NCBI GenBank assembly: GCA_039801465.1
Contig: JBDRUT010000011.1
Span: forward strand, 4,439 to 68,438
Direction: 5' to 3'
Source: JAOABV01 sp039801465
GTDB taxonomy: Bacteria; Hydrothermota; Tepidihabitantia; Tepidihabitantales; CAIPLT01
Length of the DNA stretch: 64,000 nt
Shown here: positions 35,770-44,053 of the stretch, in pieces
Layout of the letters: each line of letters starts with the position of its first letter
Position numbering within the stretch: the first letter of the stretch is position 1
The notes under the pieces: generated by a model
Database searches by the model: none
The model's input: the letters and a program-made list of their open reading frames with translations, nothing else
What the model was told of the DNA's origin: nothing
Translations under genes and position numbers: made by a program

Positions 35770-37185
35770 ATGAACAATAATAAACTATTCAACCGTTGGT
35801 GGATTGTTTTTGCGGCAATTATTATCCAACTATGTTTAGGTGCAATTTATGCTTGGAGTGTGTTCAGAAAGCCATTGGAGCAACAACCTTTGGTTACTAA
35901 ATCAATCATTGTCTCAGAAGTAAAGAAATTTGACACATTACTGGTCCGTGGTGCTGGCGAAGAATTGATGTTAAATGATTCGATTGCTATTAGAACTGGC
36001 GACCTGTGGAAACTAACTTACAATGAAAAAGAAAAAAATGTTGTAACAAAAATAAATTCAATTCAAGGGGATACAATAATTGTAAAAAGAGGATTGACTC
36101 CAACTCAAGCATCTCTACCATTCTCGTTTGTCTTAATCTTCTTTGCTTTAGCAACTATTATTGGCGGACGATGGCAAGATAAATCCGGACCGAAAATTGC
36201 AATTGCAGGCGGAATCTTATTAGGATTAGGTATGATTTTGGCAAGTTTTGCAAAAAGTCTTTTTGCAATTGTCTTATTCTATGGTGTAATTTCTGGTATC
36301 GGTATTGGTATTGCCTATGTCTGCCCAATCTCAGCCGGCGTTAAATGGTTTCCAGATAAACGAGGTTTAATTACTGGTCTCTCTGTTGCTGGTTTTGGAG
36401 CAGGAGCATTAATTGTCGGACCGGTTGCAAGAAGTCTGATTGATTCGGTTGGAATTTTTAATACTTTTCGCTTGCTCGGAATTGTATTTCTTATTTTGGT
36501 TTTTATCGGCGGTATTATATTAAGAAATCCGCCATCAGGATATAAACCTGCGGGATGGAATCCACCAATAATAACTACGACTTCAAAAGTAGATTTCAGT
36601 GCAGGTGAAATGTTATCAACCGGTAAATTCTATTTAATATGGCTGATGTATTTTATTGGTTGTGCTTGTGGACTAATGGTAATCGGACAAACTTCACCGA
36701 TTGGTCAAGAACTGGCTCAGTATTCTAAAGAGACTGCAGCATTAGGTGTTAGTTTACTGGCAATATTTAATGCCGTGGGTAGAATTTTCTGGGGAAGAAT
36801 TTCTGATTCATTTGGACGAATGAGAACTTTATTTTTAATATTTCTTATTTGCGGATTAGCGATTATTTCATATAATTTGATTTCCGGATTTCAATCTTGG
36901 TATTGGATAGGAATATCTTTAGTCGGGTTATGTTTTGGTGGTTATCTGGCTCTATTTCCAGCAATTACTGCTGATTTATTCGGTACAAAAAATGTCGGTG
37001 TGAATTATGGTTTTGTGTTTACTGCATATGGTGTTGGCGGTCTTTTAAGTAATATCTTTGCACCAAGAGTTAAAGAATTAACTGGTGGCTATACATTTGC
37101 GTTCATTGTTACTGGTGCATTATGTTTAATCGCAGCAATATTGACATTTTTAATTAAGTCACCAAAACCAGTAAACGCGAAATAG
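35770..37185 (+). CDS. OFA-type MFS transporter with an extracytoplasmic insertion
   Basis: Oxalate/formate-antiporter-family major facilitator, probably for a small carboxylate. 471 residues. The family start WWIVFAAIIIQLCLGAIYAW and the later ACGLMVIGQTSPI, SDSFGRMRTL and LFGTKNVGVNYGFVFTAYG are typical. Unusually, residues about 41-108, between helices 1 and 2, hold a polar, beta-rich insert (EVKKFDTLLVRGAGEELMLN and onward) where relatives have a short loop. It would lie outside the membrane. AAGGAG precedes the ATG. Context between acs and malic enzyme suggests uptake of acetate, pyruvate or a dicarboxylate. Confidence 0.88.
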   Translation: MNNNKLFNRWWIVFAAIIIQLCLGAIYAWSVFRKPLEQQPLVTKSIIVSEVKKFDTLLVRGAGEELMLNDSIAIRTGDLWKLTYNEKEKNVVTKINSIQGDTIIVKRGLTPTQASLPFSFVLIFFALATIIGGRWQDKSGPKIAIAGGILLGLGMILASFAKSLFAIVLFYGVISGIGIGIAYVCPISAGVKWFPDKRGLITGLSVAGFGAGALIVGPVARSLIDSVGIFNTFRLLGIVFLILVFIGGIILRNPPSGYKPAGWNPPIITTTSKVDFSAGEMLSTGKFYLIWLMYFIGCACGLMVIGQTSPIGQELAQYSKETAALGVSLLAIFNAVGRIFWGRISDSFGRMRTLFLIFLICGLAIISYNLISGFQSWYWIGISLVGLCFGGYLALFPAITADLFGTKNVGVNYGFVFTAYGVGGLLSNIFAPRVKELTGGYTFAFIVTGALCLIAAILTFLIKSPKPVNAK

Positions 37186-37215
37186 TTATTAAAATAAGTA
37201 TTTCAGGAGGATTAA

Positions 37216-38649
37216 ATGAAAAAAAAGAAGAAGTCAATTAAGAAGGCAAAAAAACAAGTCAAGAAGATAAAGAAAACGATAAGTAAAAAACCAAAAGAAC
37301 TTACACCAGAAGAACGAATTGCTTTAGCCAAAAAACCTGGTCAAGATGCGATGAGACTTCATCCGTTTTTCAAAGGTAAGATTCAAGTTGCACCGAAGTG
37401 CACAATCCGAGATTTTAATGACTTCGCCATTTGGTATACCCCAGGTGTTGCCGAACCTTGTAAAGATATTAAAGCCAATCCGGAAAAAGTCTGGGAACAT
37501 ACTAACCGCGCTAATACGATTGCGGTTTTTACTGATGGCACTCGGGTTTTAGGACTGGGTGATATTGGACCAGAAGCATCATTACCAGTAATGGAAGGAA
37601 AATCATTACTCTTTAAATATCTCGGTGGAGTTGACGCCGTGCCAATTGCAATTAGAACCAAAGACCCGGAAGAATTTATTAAATGTGCCAAACTACTTGA
37701 GCCTTGTTTTGGTGGATATAATCTTGAAGACATTGAGCAACCAAAATGTTTTTATATCCTTGATACCCTTCGTAAAGAACTGAATATTCCTGTATGGCAT
37801 GATGACCAACAAGGAACTGCTGCAGTAACTGTTGCTGGTTTAATCAATGCCTTAAAAATTGTAGGCAAGGACCCGAAAAAAGTTCGAGTTGGTATGATTG
37901 GCGCAGGTGCTGCAGGTATTGCTTGTTTACGCGTGATGGTTGCTTATGGTTTTGACCCAGCAAAAATTGTGATGTGCGATGTCTATGGTATTGTGCACAA
38001 AGACCGACCAGATTTTGAAAAACATTTTGCCTATACCAAAGACTTAATTATAAAAACTAATGCCGAAGGTCGTAAGTCAGAACGCATTGAAGACGCAATT
38101 CCTCTTACAATGGAAGGAATGGATATTGTAATTGGTTATTCGAAACCCGGACCAGACACCATAAAAAAAGAATGGATTCAACGAATGGCAAAAGACCCGA
38201 TTCTTTTTGTTTGTGCTAATCCGATTCCGGAAATTTGGCCCTGGGAAGCAAAAGAAGCCGGCGCAAAAATCGTCGCCACTGGACGCTCTGATTTTCCCAA
38301 TCAAGTTAATAACTCCTTAGGATTTCCTGGTATTTTCCGCGGCACTTTAGATGTTAATGCAAGAACAATTACTGATGAGATGTGTATTGCCGCAGCAGTG
38401 GAATTGGCAAAAGTTGCTGAAGACCGTGGTCTAAGAGAAGACTATCTAATTCCAACAATGGATGATTGGGAAGTATTTCCCCGAGAAGCAGTTGCAGTTG
38501 GTATGAAAGCAATTGAACAAGGTGTTGCTCGTATTACAATGACTCGCGAGCAGTTATATAAGAAAGCAGAGACAACAATTAAGAATGCACGCAAGATGTC
38601 TCAAGCGCTAATGAAACAAGGGTTTATTCCAAAACCGCCAAAAGGATAA
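37216..38649 (+). CDS. malic enzyme (oxaloacetate-decarboxylating malate dehydrogenase)
   Basis: Converts malate to pyruvate and CO2 with reduction of NAD(P). 477 residues. WYTPGVAEPCKDI holds the catalytic tyrosine region, DIGPEASLPVMEGKSLLFK the substrate lysine, HDDQQGTAAVTVAGL the metal-binding acids, and MIGAGAAGIACLRVM the dinucleotide fold. The phosphotransacetylase-like tail of large MaeB enzymes is absent. The first 35 residues are an unusual lysine-rich run (KKKKKSIKKAKKQ) not seen in ordinary malic enzymes. AGGAGG precedes the ATG; a strong terminator follows. Probably co-transcribed with the OFA transporter (30-base gap). Confidence 0.93.
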   Translation: MKKKKKSIKKAKKQVKKIKKTISKKPKELTPEERIALAKKPGQDAMRLHPFFKGKIQVAPKCTIRDFNDFAIWYTPGVAEPCKDIKANPEKVWEHTNRANTIAVFTDGTRVLGLGDIGPEASLPVMEGKSLLFKYLGGVDAVPIAIRTKDPEEFIKCAKLLEPCFGGYNLEDIEQPKCFYILDTLRKELNIPVWHDDQQGTAAVTVAGLINALKIVGKDPKKVRVGMIGAGAAGIACLRVMVAYGFDPAKIVMCDVYGIVHKDRPDFEKHFAYTKDLIIKTNAEGRKSERIEDAIPLTMEGMDIVIGYSKPGPDTIKKEWIQRMAKDPILFVCANPIPEIWPWEAKEAGAKIVATGRSDFPNQVNNSLGFPGIFRGTLDVNARTITDEMCIAAAVELAKVAEDRGLREDYLIPTMDDWEVFPREAVAVGMKAIEQGVARITMTREQLYKKAETTIKNARKMSQALMKQGFIPKPPKG

Positions 38650-38670
38650 TAGATCAATAAAACTAAATCA

Positions 38671-38702
38671 GGGCTAACATTATTGTTAGCCCTTTTATTT
38701 TT
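38671..38702 (+). terminator. intrinsic terminator after the malic enzyme gene
   Basis: GGGCTAAC (38671-38678), six-base loop, GTTAGCCC (38685-38692), then TTTTATTTTT. Perfect 8-bp stem. Confidence 0.92.
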
Positions 38703-38710
38703 GTATTTAC

Positions 38711-38819
38711 CTAAATGGATAAGGTAGAAGCTGAGATAAAGAAAATAGTTTTAGTTTTTTACTCTTAATCGTGATTATGAGTTTTATTTTTGAACTAAAT
38801 TCATATAGGTGAAGATAGA
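38711..38819 (-). repeat. relic copy of the cdd 3' end
   Basis: About 109 bases repeat 38876-38985, the last 35 codons of cdd, at an offset near 166. Translated on the minus strand the copy reads YEFSSKIKLIITIKSKK then FSLSQLLPYPF, against YEFSPKIQVLITNKSKK and FSLSQLLPYPF in cdd. The stop is displaced by one codon. Protein similarity has survived better than DNA similarity. It is a remnant of a tandem duplication, not a working gene. Confidence 0.85.
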
Positions 38820-38875
38820 AAAAATCTTTTATCTTACTTCAGTCCTAAAAATCGAAATAAATCTTCTGTTTTTTT

Positions 38876-39253
38876 CTAAAATGGATAGGGAAGAAGTTGA
38901 GATAGAGAAAACACTTTTGACTTTTTGCTTTTATTCGTGATCAGGACCTGGATTTTGGGACTAAACTCATATAAGACTTGAAGACAAGCACCGCAAGGAA
39001 AAGTATAATCTTTAGTATTAGTATAAATCGCAATCGCCTTAAATTTTTTTTGACCTTCAGAAACGGCTTTGAACACCGCAACTCGTTCGGCACAGACCGT
39101 TAAACCATAAGATGCATTTTCCACATTAGCACCAGTAAATATTTTGCCACTATTAGTTAAAAGTGCTGAGCCAACCTTAAATTTAGAATAGGGTGTATAT
39201 GCATTTTTTGCTGCTTGTTTTGCTGCATTGATTAATTCATCAATCTTGTTCAT
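38876..39253 (-). CDS. cdd: cytidine deaminase
   Basis: Zinc enzyme turning (deoxy)cytidine into (deoxy)uridine for nucleoside salvage. 125 residues, the short tetrameric type. NVENASYGLTVCAERVAVFK carries the first zinc cysteine and catalytic glutamate (CAE), and PCGACLQVLYEF the other two cysteines. The ATG overlaps the deoB stop by four bases (ATGA), so translation is coupled. Confidence 0.96.
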   Translation of the reverse strand: MNKIDELINAAKQAAKNAYTPYSKFKVGSALLTNSGKIFTGANVENASYGLTVCAERVAVFKAVSEGQKKFKAIAIYTNTKDYTFPCGACLQVLYEFSPKIQVLITNKSKKSKVFSLSQLLPYPF

Positions 39254-40425
39254 AGTCTTATCTCCCGATAAAAACTTACCCCATATTTCAATGGTGGTAA
39301 TTGTAAATACTCTGCAATTGTTTGTCCTAAATCAGCAAATGTCTTTCTTATTTCTAAGTTGACACCAGCGCGAATCTTTTTGCCATAAACCAAAACCGGC
39401 ACATACTCCCTTGAATGGTCAGTTGAAGGAGTTGTTGGGTCATTGCCATGGTCAGCAGTAATAAATAGAATATCATCATCCCTAAGTCGCTGCAAAATTT
39501 CCGGAAGTCTTGTATCAAAATCTAATAAACCTTGATAGAATGCTTGACAATCATTACGATGTCCCCAGTCCATATCAAACTGAATAAAATTAGTAAAGAT
39601 AATTCCATTTTTAGTATTTTCCATTGCTTGTAAAGTAAAATCGAAACACTCCATATTATTAACCGAATGAAAAGAACTCGTGTAACCCTGATGAGCAAAA
39701 AGTTCGTCGACTTTACCAATAGCAACAACTTCATAATTATACTCTTTAGCAAAATCTAATAATGTTGGCTCAGGTGGTGGTAAAGAGAAATCTTTGCGTC
39801 GTGGAGTTCTAATAAAGTTTCCTGGAGTACCGATAAATGGTCGGGCAATTACTCTTAAAACTGAATGTTTGCCTTTTAATAACTTTCGGGCAATTTCACA
39901 CATCTTATACAATTCTTGTGGTGTAATCACATTTTCATGTGCGGCAATCTGAAATACACTATCCGCAGAAGTATAGACAATTGGATAACCAGTTCGTAAA
40001 TGCTCTTCACCTAACCGATTAATAATCTCAGTACCTGAAGCCGGAATATTACCAAGCACTTTTCTGCCGATTATCTTCTCAAACTTACTGATAATCTGTT
40101 TGGGAAATCCTTGGGGATATACTGGAAATGGATGTTTTAAGACCACACCCATAAGTTCCCAGTGACCAGAAGTGGAATCTTTGCCTGGTGAACACTCAGC
40201 CATTTTGCCATAAGATGCTAAAGCCGAATCATTCCTTTTGACACCTTTAATATCAATAATATTACCTAAACCCAGTTTTTCAAAATTGGGAAGACAAAAA
40301 TTTGGAATCTTTTCTGATAAGTTTTTTAGAGTATTAGAACCTTGGTCATTATAAAGATGCGCATCATGCAGTTCACCAACTCCGACACCGTCAAGAAGAA
40401 GAATAATTGCTCGTTTTGGTATCAT
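39250..40425 (-). CDS. deoB: phosphopentomutase
   Basis: Interconverts (deoxy)ribose 1- and 5-phosphates, feeding deoC. 391 residues, alkaline-phosphatase superfamily. The metal site begins with LLLDGVGVGELHDA (Asp12 region); GKDSTSGHWELMG contains the phosphorylated threonine equivalent; DWGHRNDCQAFYQGL and ITADHGNDPTT complete the metal ligands. First gene after tRNA-Leu on this strand, possibly read from the tRNA promoter, and translationally coupled to cdd. Confidence 0.97.
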   Translation of the reverse strand: MIPKRAIILLLDGVGVGELHDAHLYNDQGSNTLKNLSEKIPNFCLPNFEKLGLGNIIDIKGVKRNDSALASYGKMAECSPGKDSTSGHWELMGVVLKHPFPVYPQGFPKQIISKFEKIIGRKVLGNIPASGTEIINRLGEEHLRTGYPIVYTSADSVFQIAAHENVITPQELYKMCEIARKLLKGKHSVLRVIARPFIGTPGNFIRTPRRKDFSLPPPEPTLLDFAKEYNYEVVAIGKVDELFAHQGYTSSFHSVNNMECFDFTLQAMENTKNGIIFTNFIQFDMDWGHRNDCQAFYQGLLDFDTRLPEILQRLRDDDILFITADHGNDPTTPSTDHSREYVPVLVYGKKIRAGVNLEIRKTFADLGQTIAEYLQLPPLKYGVSFYREIRL

Positions 40426-40456
40426 TTACAATATGCTTATGGCGATAAATAAAAAA

Positions 40457-40539
40457 ATGCCGGAGGCGGGATTTGAACCCGCACGCTCGAAAGCCTACGC
40501 CCCTCAAACGTATGTGTCTGCCAATTCCACCACCCCGGC
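40457..40539 (-). tRNA. tRNA-Leu (GAG)
   Basis: An 83-base class II tRNA. Acceptor stem GCCGGGG with its partner in CTCCGGC, anticodon stem-loop TACGT-TTGAGGG-GCGTA with anticodon GAG, long variable arm around GGCTTTCGAGC, T-arm GCGGGTTCAAATCCCGC, discriminator A. CCA is not encoded. Confidence 0.95.
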
Positions 40540-41114
40540 GTATAATTTTATTATAGTCAATAAAAACAATCTGTCAATCTGATTTTACACAACAAAAATA
40601 GAATTTTCCAAATTTGAGAATCTTCGGATAAAAGGATTAACCTTTTAACAGAATACTTATCTTTGCATTTAAGACTTCAAGTTTTAGTATTTCTACAATA
40701 ATTTTCAGTTCTCAAAAAGTTATACGAATAATATAATAAAAAATTAACCGCAATTTTTATTTAACTCGTTGAATTACAGAGAGTAAAGCGAAAAATCGTA
40801 AAAATGATGGTATGATTCCCCCTGCTGCCTGGTGTAGCAAGAAGTTTTAGGAAAAGAATATCAAAAAGTTCTTCATTTTTCATTTCTATTATAATGCCGA
40901 TTAAAACATCTCAGAAAACATCAGTTAAAATATCATTTAACATAGCATTAAATTAGATTCTTATTTTATCGTTTAGGTTGTTTAGCAGGTTACCGCTTGC
41001 TTTGCCAAAATAATCACCTTTGCCCAAACCAGTTTCTTTATTCGGAAAAATTATATAAAAAAATACCGGATTCTAATCAAAGATTTTTTGATTGTATATT
41101 TCTCGAATTTTTTG
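40540..41114. other. 575-base intergenic region
   Basis: Holds the tRNA-Leu promoter at 40550-40577. The rest is AT-rich and without a credible gene, terminator or repeat array; a 66-codon frame at 40997 is an overlap artefact of the restriction gene. Confidence 0.5.
40550..40577 (-). promoter_or_regulatory. promoter of tRNA-Leu
   Basis: Minus-strand TTGACA (40572-40577), 16-base spacer, TATAAT (40550-40555), ten bases before the tRNA 5' end. Consensus in both boxes. Confidence 0.88.
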
Positions 41115-44042
41115 TTATAAAATATCCTGAACATTATCAAACGCGTATTTTCTATACTCTTGAGGAACTTTCGCAACATCATCGGGTCTTATTTTAGCGC
41201 TGACCTTTACTTTATAACCATTATAAGAAAATTGTTTTTCAGAACCATTGGCTTCAAATAATTCTTTATAACCATCAATCTTTCTTAAATATGCAGTATG
41301 TTCAGTGCCTTTTGGGTCAACAAATAATATTATGTAATCATTATCTCTTTTCAACCAGAAAATAAAATCAGGATAGAATGAGTCGATTCGATTTGTTTTA
41401 GGATTATAATAAGGAATAAACACTTGGTCTAAAGAAGCATCAATCTTGCTAAACATCCACCAGTCAAATTGATTAAATTTATTCTTAGAATCATTTAAAT
41501 ATTTTTCTAAGTCTTCAATAAATCTTCTTTCACTTCCAACAGTTATAATATGCTTAATATAAGCAATTTTTTCATCTACAGACATAATAAGGGGCAAGTA
41601 ATAATGATTCGCAATATATTTAATTTTAATCCTTTTATTATTAGTTTCAAAAGTTTCTTCATCTTTTAATCGCTGTGCTCGAGTCGTATATTCATCAGGG
41701 GAAATTTTACCATACAGATTACTTAATTCATGTTTTAATCTCGGAAAATCTTTAATCATATTAATTTTATTCTGGAGGTCTGTAATATCAGTTAGTTCAA
41801 CCTTAATATTCTCAAAATGCCTTATCTCTTTTTCTAATTCTTTTAATCTTTCAAATTCTTTTGGAATATATCCCAGATAATCAAAAATTCTTTGCAAGAG
41901 AATATCAAGATTTTTATACTTTTTATCTGTAACGACCAAGAAATGGTCTTGGTTTTGTAAACTTTCCTTTAGCACTTTTAGTTTTTCAAGATCGGTATTA
42001 TATCGCATCAATAAAATTCTATCATCTTCAAGATAATTAATAAAACTCTCCAGTAACGCTAATTCATCTTGGTTAATTTCAAATTTAGTTTTAATGTCTT
42101 TTTTATAAATTGGCTGTGCTGATTCTTTATAAACTGGAATTAATAAAGGAAGTTGTTGGCAATTGGGATTAACTGTAAATAAATGTCCAATCGTAATTTC
42201 GGTGCCTTTCTGTTCTTTTAATCTTGTTAATATCTCTTGTAATGCTTGACGATTCGTGCCAAAAATAAATAGTGTTTCAATTGTTTTTACTTTATTTTTT
42301 ATGTTATTAAATATAGTTTCATCTAGTTCTTTAGCATTATATAATGACAATGCTCGTTTTCTTTTATTTTTAATTGGTTCAATTCTCACACCTCGGCCAA
42401 TTGATTGTAAAATGAATTTTCTGGCGTCTTCACCAATTCCGATATTAATATAATTTATGACATTGGGTCGATTGGAGTCCCAACCTTCATAAAATGCCCG
42501 GGAACCCATTAAGATATTAATATCAGAATCTTCTCTATTAAGAGTCTCAAAAAATCCTTCTTCTTCAAACCGATGATTAACTTGAAATCTTGACAGTTCA
42601 TTTTTTAACCAATTTGGCATATCGCCAGTTTTCATTAATGCAAAATGTCTATTCGTTGTTGCGAGTTTAAACGCAACTTGTTTTCTATCCGATGGACGGA
42701 ATGATACCTCAATTGCCCCGAAGGTTTTAGAATTATACACATATTTTAATATGTCTTTTGGAGTAATACCCTTAAAAACTGATTCATTAAATTTTATCCG
42801 CTCTCCATCTTCAAACATCAATTCTGGCTGTTCTTTTATTTCTTGCCAGAGTTCGTCAATTGCGGTGTTGAAAACATCATCAGTTATTTCGCCTTTTCCA
42901 ATTCGTTCTAATTCCCTGAAAAATAATTTCAAATCCGCATCTTCAACATTAACCGAATTGACTAATGTCAACATCATCGGATTGTGATATAAATCATCCT
43001 TTACTTTTTTTATCTTTTCATAAAATTTTTTCACATAAGTCAATATTATTAAAGATTTTAAGACAATCTTTTGTTTTTCTTCGCCGGAATAGTCTTCATT
43101 ATCTCGAAAAGCCCGCATCTCTTGTTTAAGAATTGCGATATGTTTACCATAACCGGCATTGATAAAACTAGATAGATTAAACTCATACGCACAAGTTATA
43201 ATATCGCGGATATCAGTAAAAGTTGCCGACGAGTTAAACAGAAAACCATTTCTTGATATAATTGAATAAATATGTTGTCTTTTAGAATCTTCTCTGTCAC
43301 CCTTGTGAGCTTCGTCTAAGAAGATATACCATTTACCTTCGTTATCATAGTTCTTAAAATCGATTATTTTTTCAAACTGTTCATCGGATAAATTATCAGA
43401 GCGATAATAAAACACTGGAATACCAAACAGGTCGCCGTGTCTTTTAACTTCAGGATATTCTTTTAATTCGTGTAGGATAATATGTGGTTCGTTTACAGTA
43501 TTAAACTCAACAACATGTTTTCTTAATTGTAATATTAAATCATCACGGTGAGTTAAAAATAGAATGTCACAAGGAGGAATTTCATTGCGCCTTATCAATT
43601 CAATTAAGTTATGAATTAATTTAACAATTACTAAGGACTTACCGCTACCGGTTGCCATCCAAAAGCACATCCGGTTAATAAAATTCTGGTATGATACTTT
43701 ATTGTTTTGAGGTGAGTAATAATCAGTCAATAAATTACAAATATTTCTTTTCCGTCTATCTAATCTTATATCAATGTCTTCGTTCAATCCGTTATCTAAA
43801 TATAATTGCCAGAGTCTTTCTTTTCTTGTTTGGTTTACTTCATTTGACTCGGTTTCTGAATAATCAACAAAATCCTCATAATATTTATACAATACTTTTA
43901 TCGCATTCTTCACAGCATCTTGCTGATAGTCCCATAACTTCTTATTCTTTGAGAATTTTTCTATATCAAATGAATTCCAGCTCGACGGTAAATCCTCAAA
44001 ACGAAAATCTTCAACTATTTTTTGTAATAATGGTTTAGCCAT
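41115..44042 (-). CDS. type III restriction enzyme Res subunit (helicase-nuclease)
   Basis: Translocates on DNA with ATP and cleaves unmodified DNA together with Mod. 975 residues. Superfamily 2 helicase motifs: Walker A WMATGSGKSLVIV (about residues 128-140), motif II FLDEAHKGD, motif III NSSATFTD, motif VI QSIGRGVRIEP. Near the C terminus YPDFIFWLKRDNDYIILFVD followed by PKG fits the PD-(D/E)XK nuclease. It starts 11 bases after the Mod stop, so the two form one operon. All key residues appear intact. Confidence 0.93.
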   Translation of the reverse strand: MAKPLLQKIVEDFRFEDLPSSWNSFDIEKFSKNKKLWDYQQDAVKNAIKVLYKYYEDFVDYSETESNEVNQTRKERLWQLYLDNGLNEDIDIRLDRRKRNICNLLTDYYSPQNNKVSYQNFINRMCFWMATGSGKSLVIVKLIHNLIELIRRNEIPPCDILFLTHRDDLILQLRKHVVEFNTVNEPHIILHELKEYPEVKRHGDLFGIPVFYYRSDNLSDEQFEKIIDFKNYDNEGKWYIFLDEAHKGDREDSKRQHIYSIISRNGFLFNSSATFTDIRDIITCAYEFNLSSFINAGYGKHIAILKQEMRAFRDNEDYSGEEKQKIVLKSLIILTYVKKFYEKIKKVKDDLYHNPMMLTLVNSVNVEDADLKLFFRELERIGKGEITDDVFNTAIDELWQEIKEQPELMFEDGERIKFNESVFKGITPKDILKYVYNSKTFGAIEVSFRPSDRKQVAFKLATTNRHFALMKTGDMPNWLKNELSRFQVNHRFEEEGFFETLNREDSDINILMGSRAFYEGWDSNRPNVINYINIGIGEDARKFILQSIGRGVRIEPIKNKRKRALSLYNAKELDETIFNNIKNKVKTIETLFIFGTNRQALQEILTRLKEQKGTEITIGHLFTVNPNCQQLPLLIPVYKESAQPIYKKDIKTKFEINQDELALLESFINYLEDDRILLMRYNTDLEKLKVLKESLQNQDHFLVVTDKKYKNLDILLQRIFDYLGYIPKEFERLKELEKEIRHFENIKVELTDITDLQNKINMIKDFPRLKHELSNLYGKISPDEYTTRAQRLKDEETFETNNKRIKIKYIANHYYLPLIMSVDEKIAYIKHIITVGSERRFIEDLEKYLNDSKNKFNQFDWWMFSKIDASLDQVFIPYYNPKTNRIDSFYPDFIFWLKRDNDYIILFVDPKGTEHTAYLRKIDGYKELFEANGSEKQFSYNGYKVKVSAKIRPDDVAKVPQEYRKYAFDNVQDIL

Positions 44043-44053
44043 TGATTAAAATT

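Noticed and set aside
41045..41114. Possible copy of the Res 3' end (TTTGAT...TTATA blocks) in the spacer
   Set aside because: The similarity needs several gaps in AT-rich sequence; too weak to count with the clear gene-end copies.
40997..41197. Plus-strand 66-codon frame overlapping the 3' end of the restriction gene
   Set aside because: It is antisense to the well-supported Res C terminus and has no ribosome-binding site or recognisable composition.
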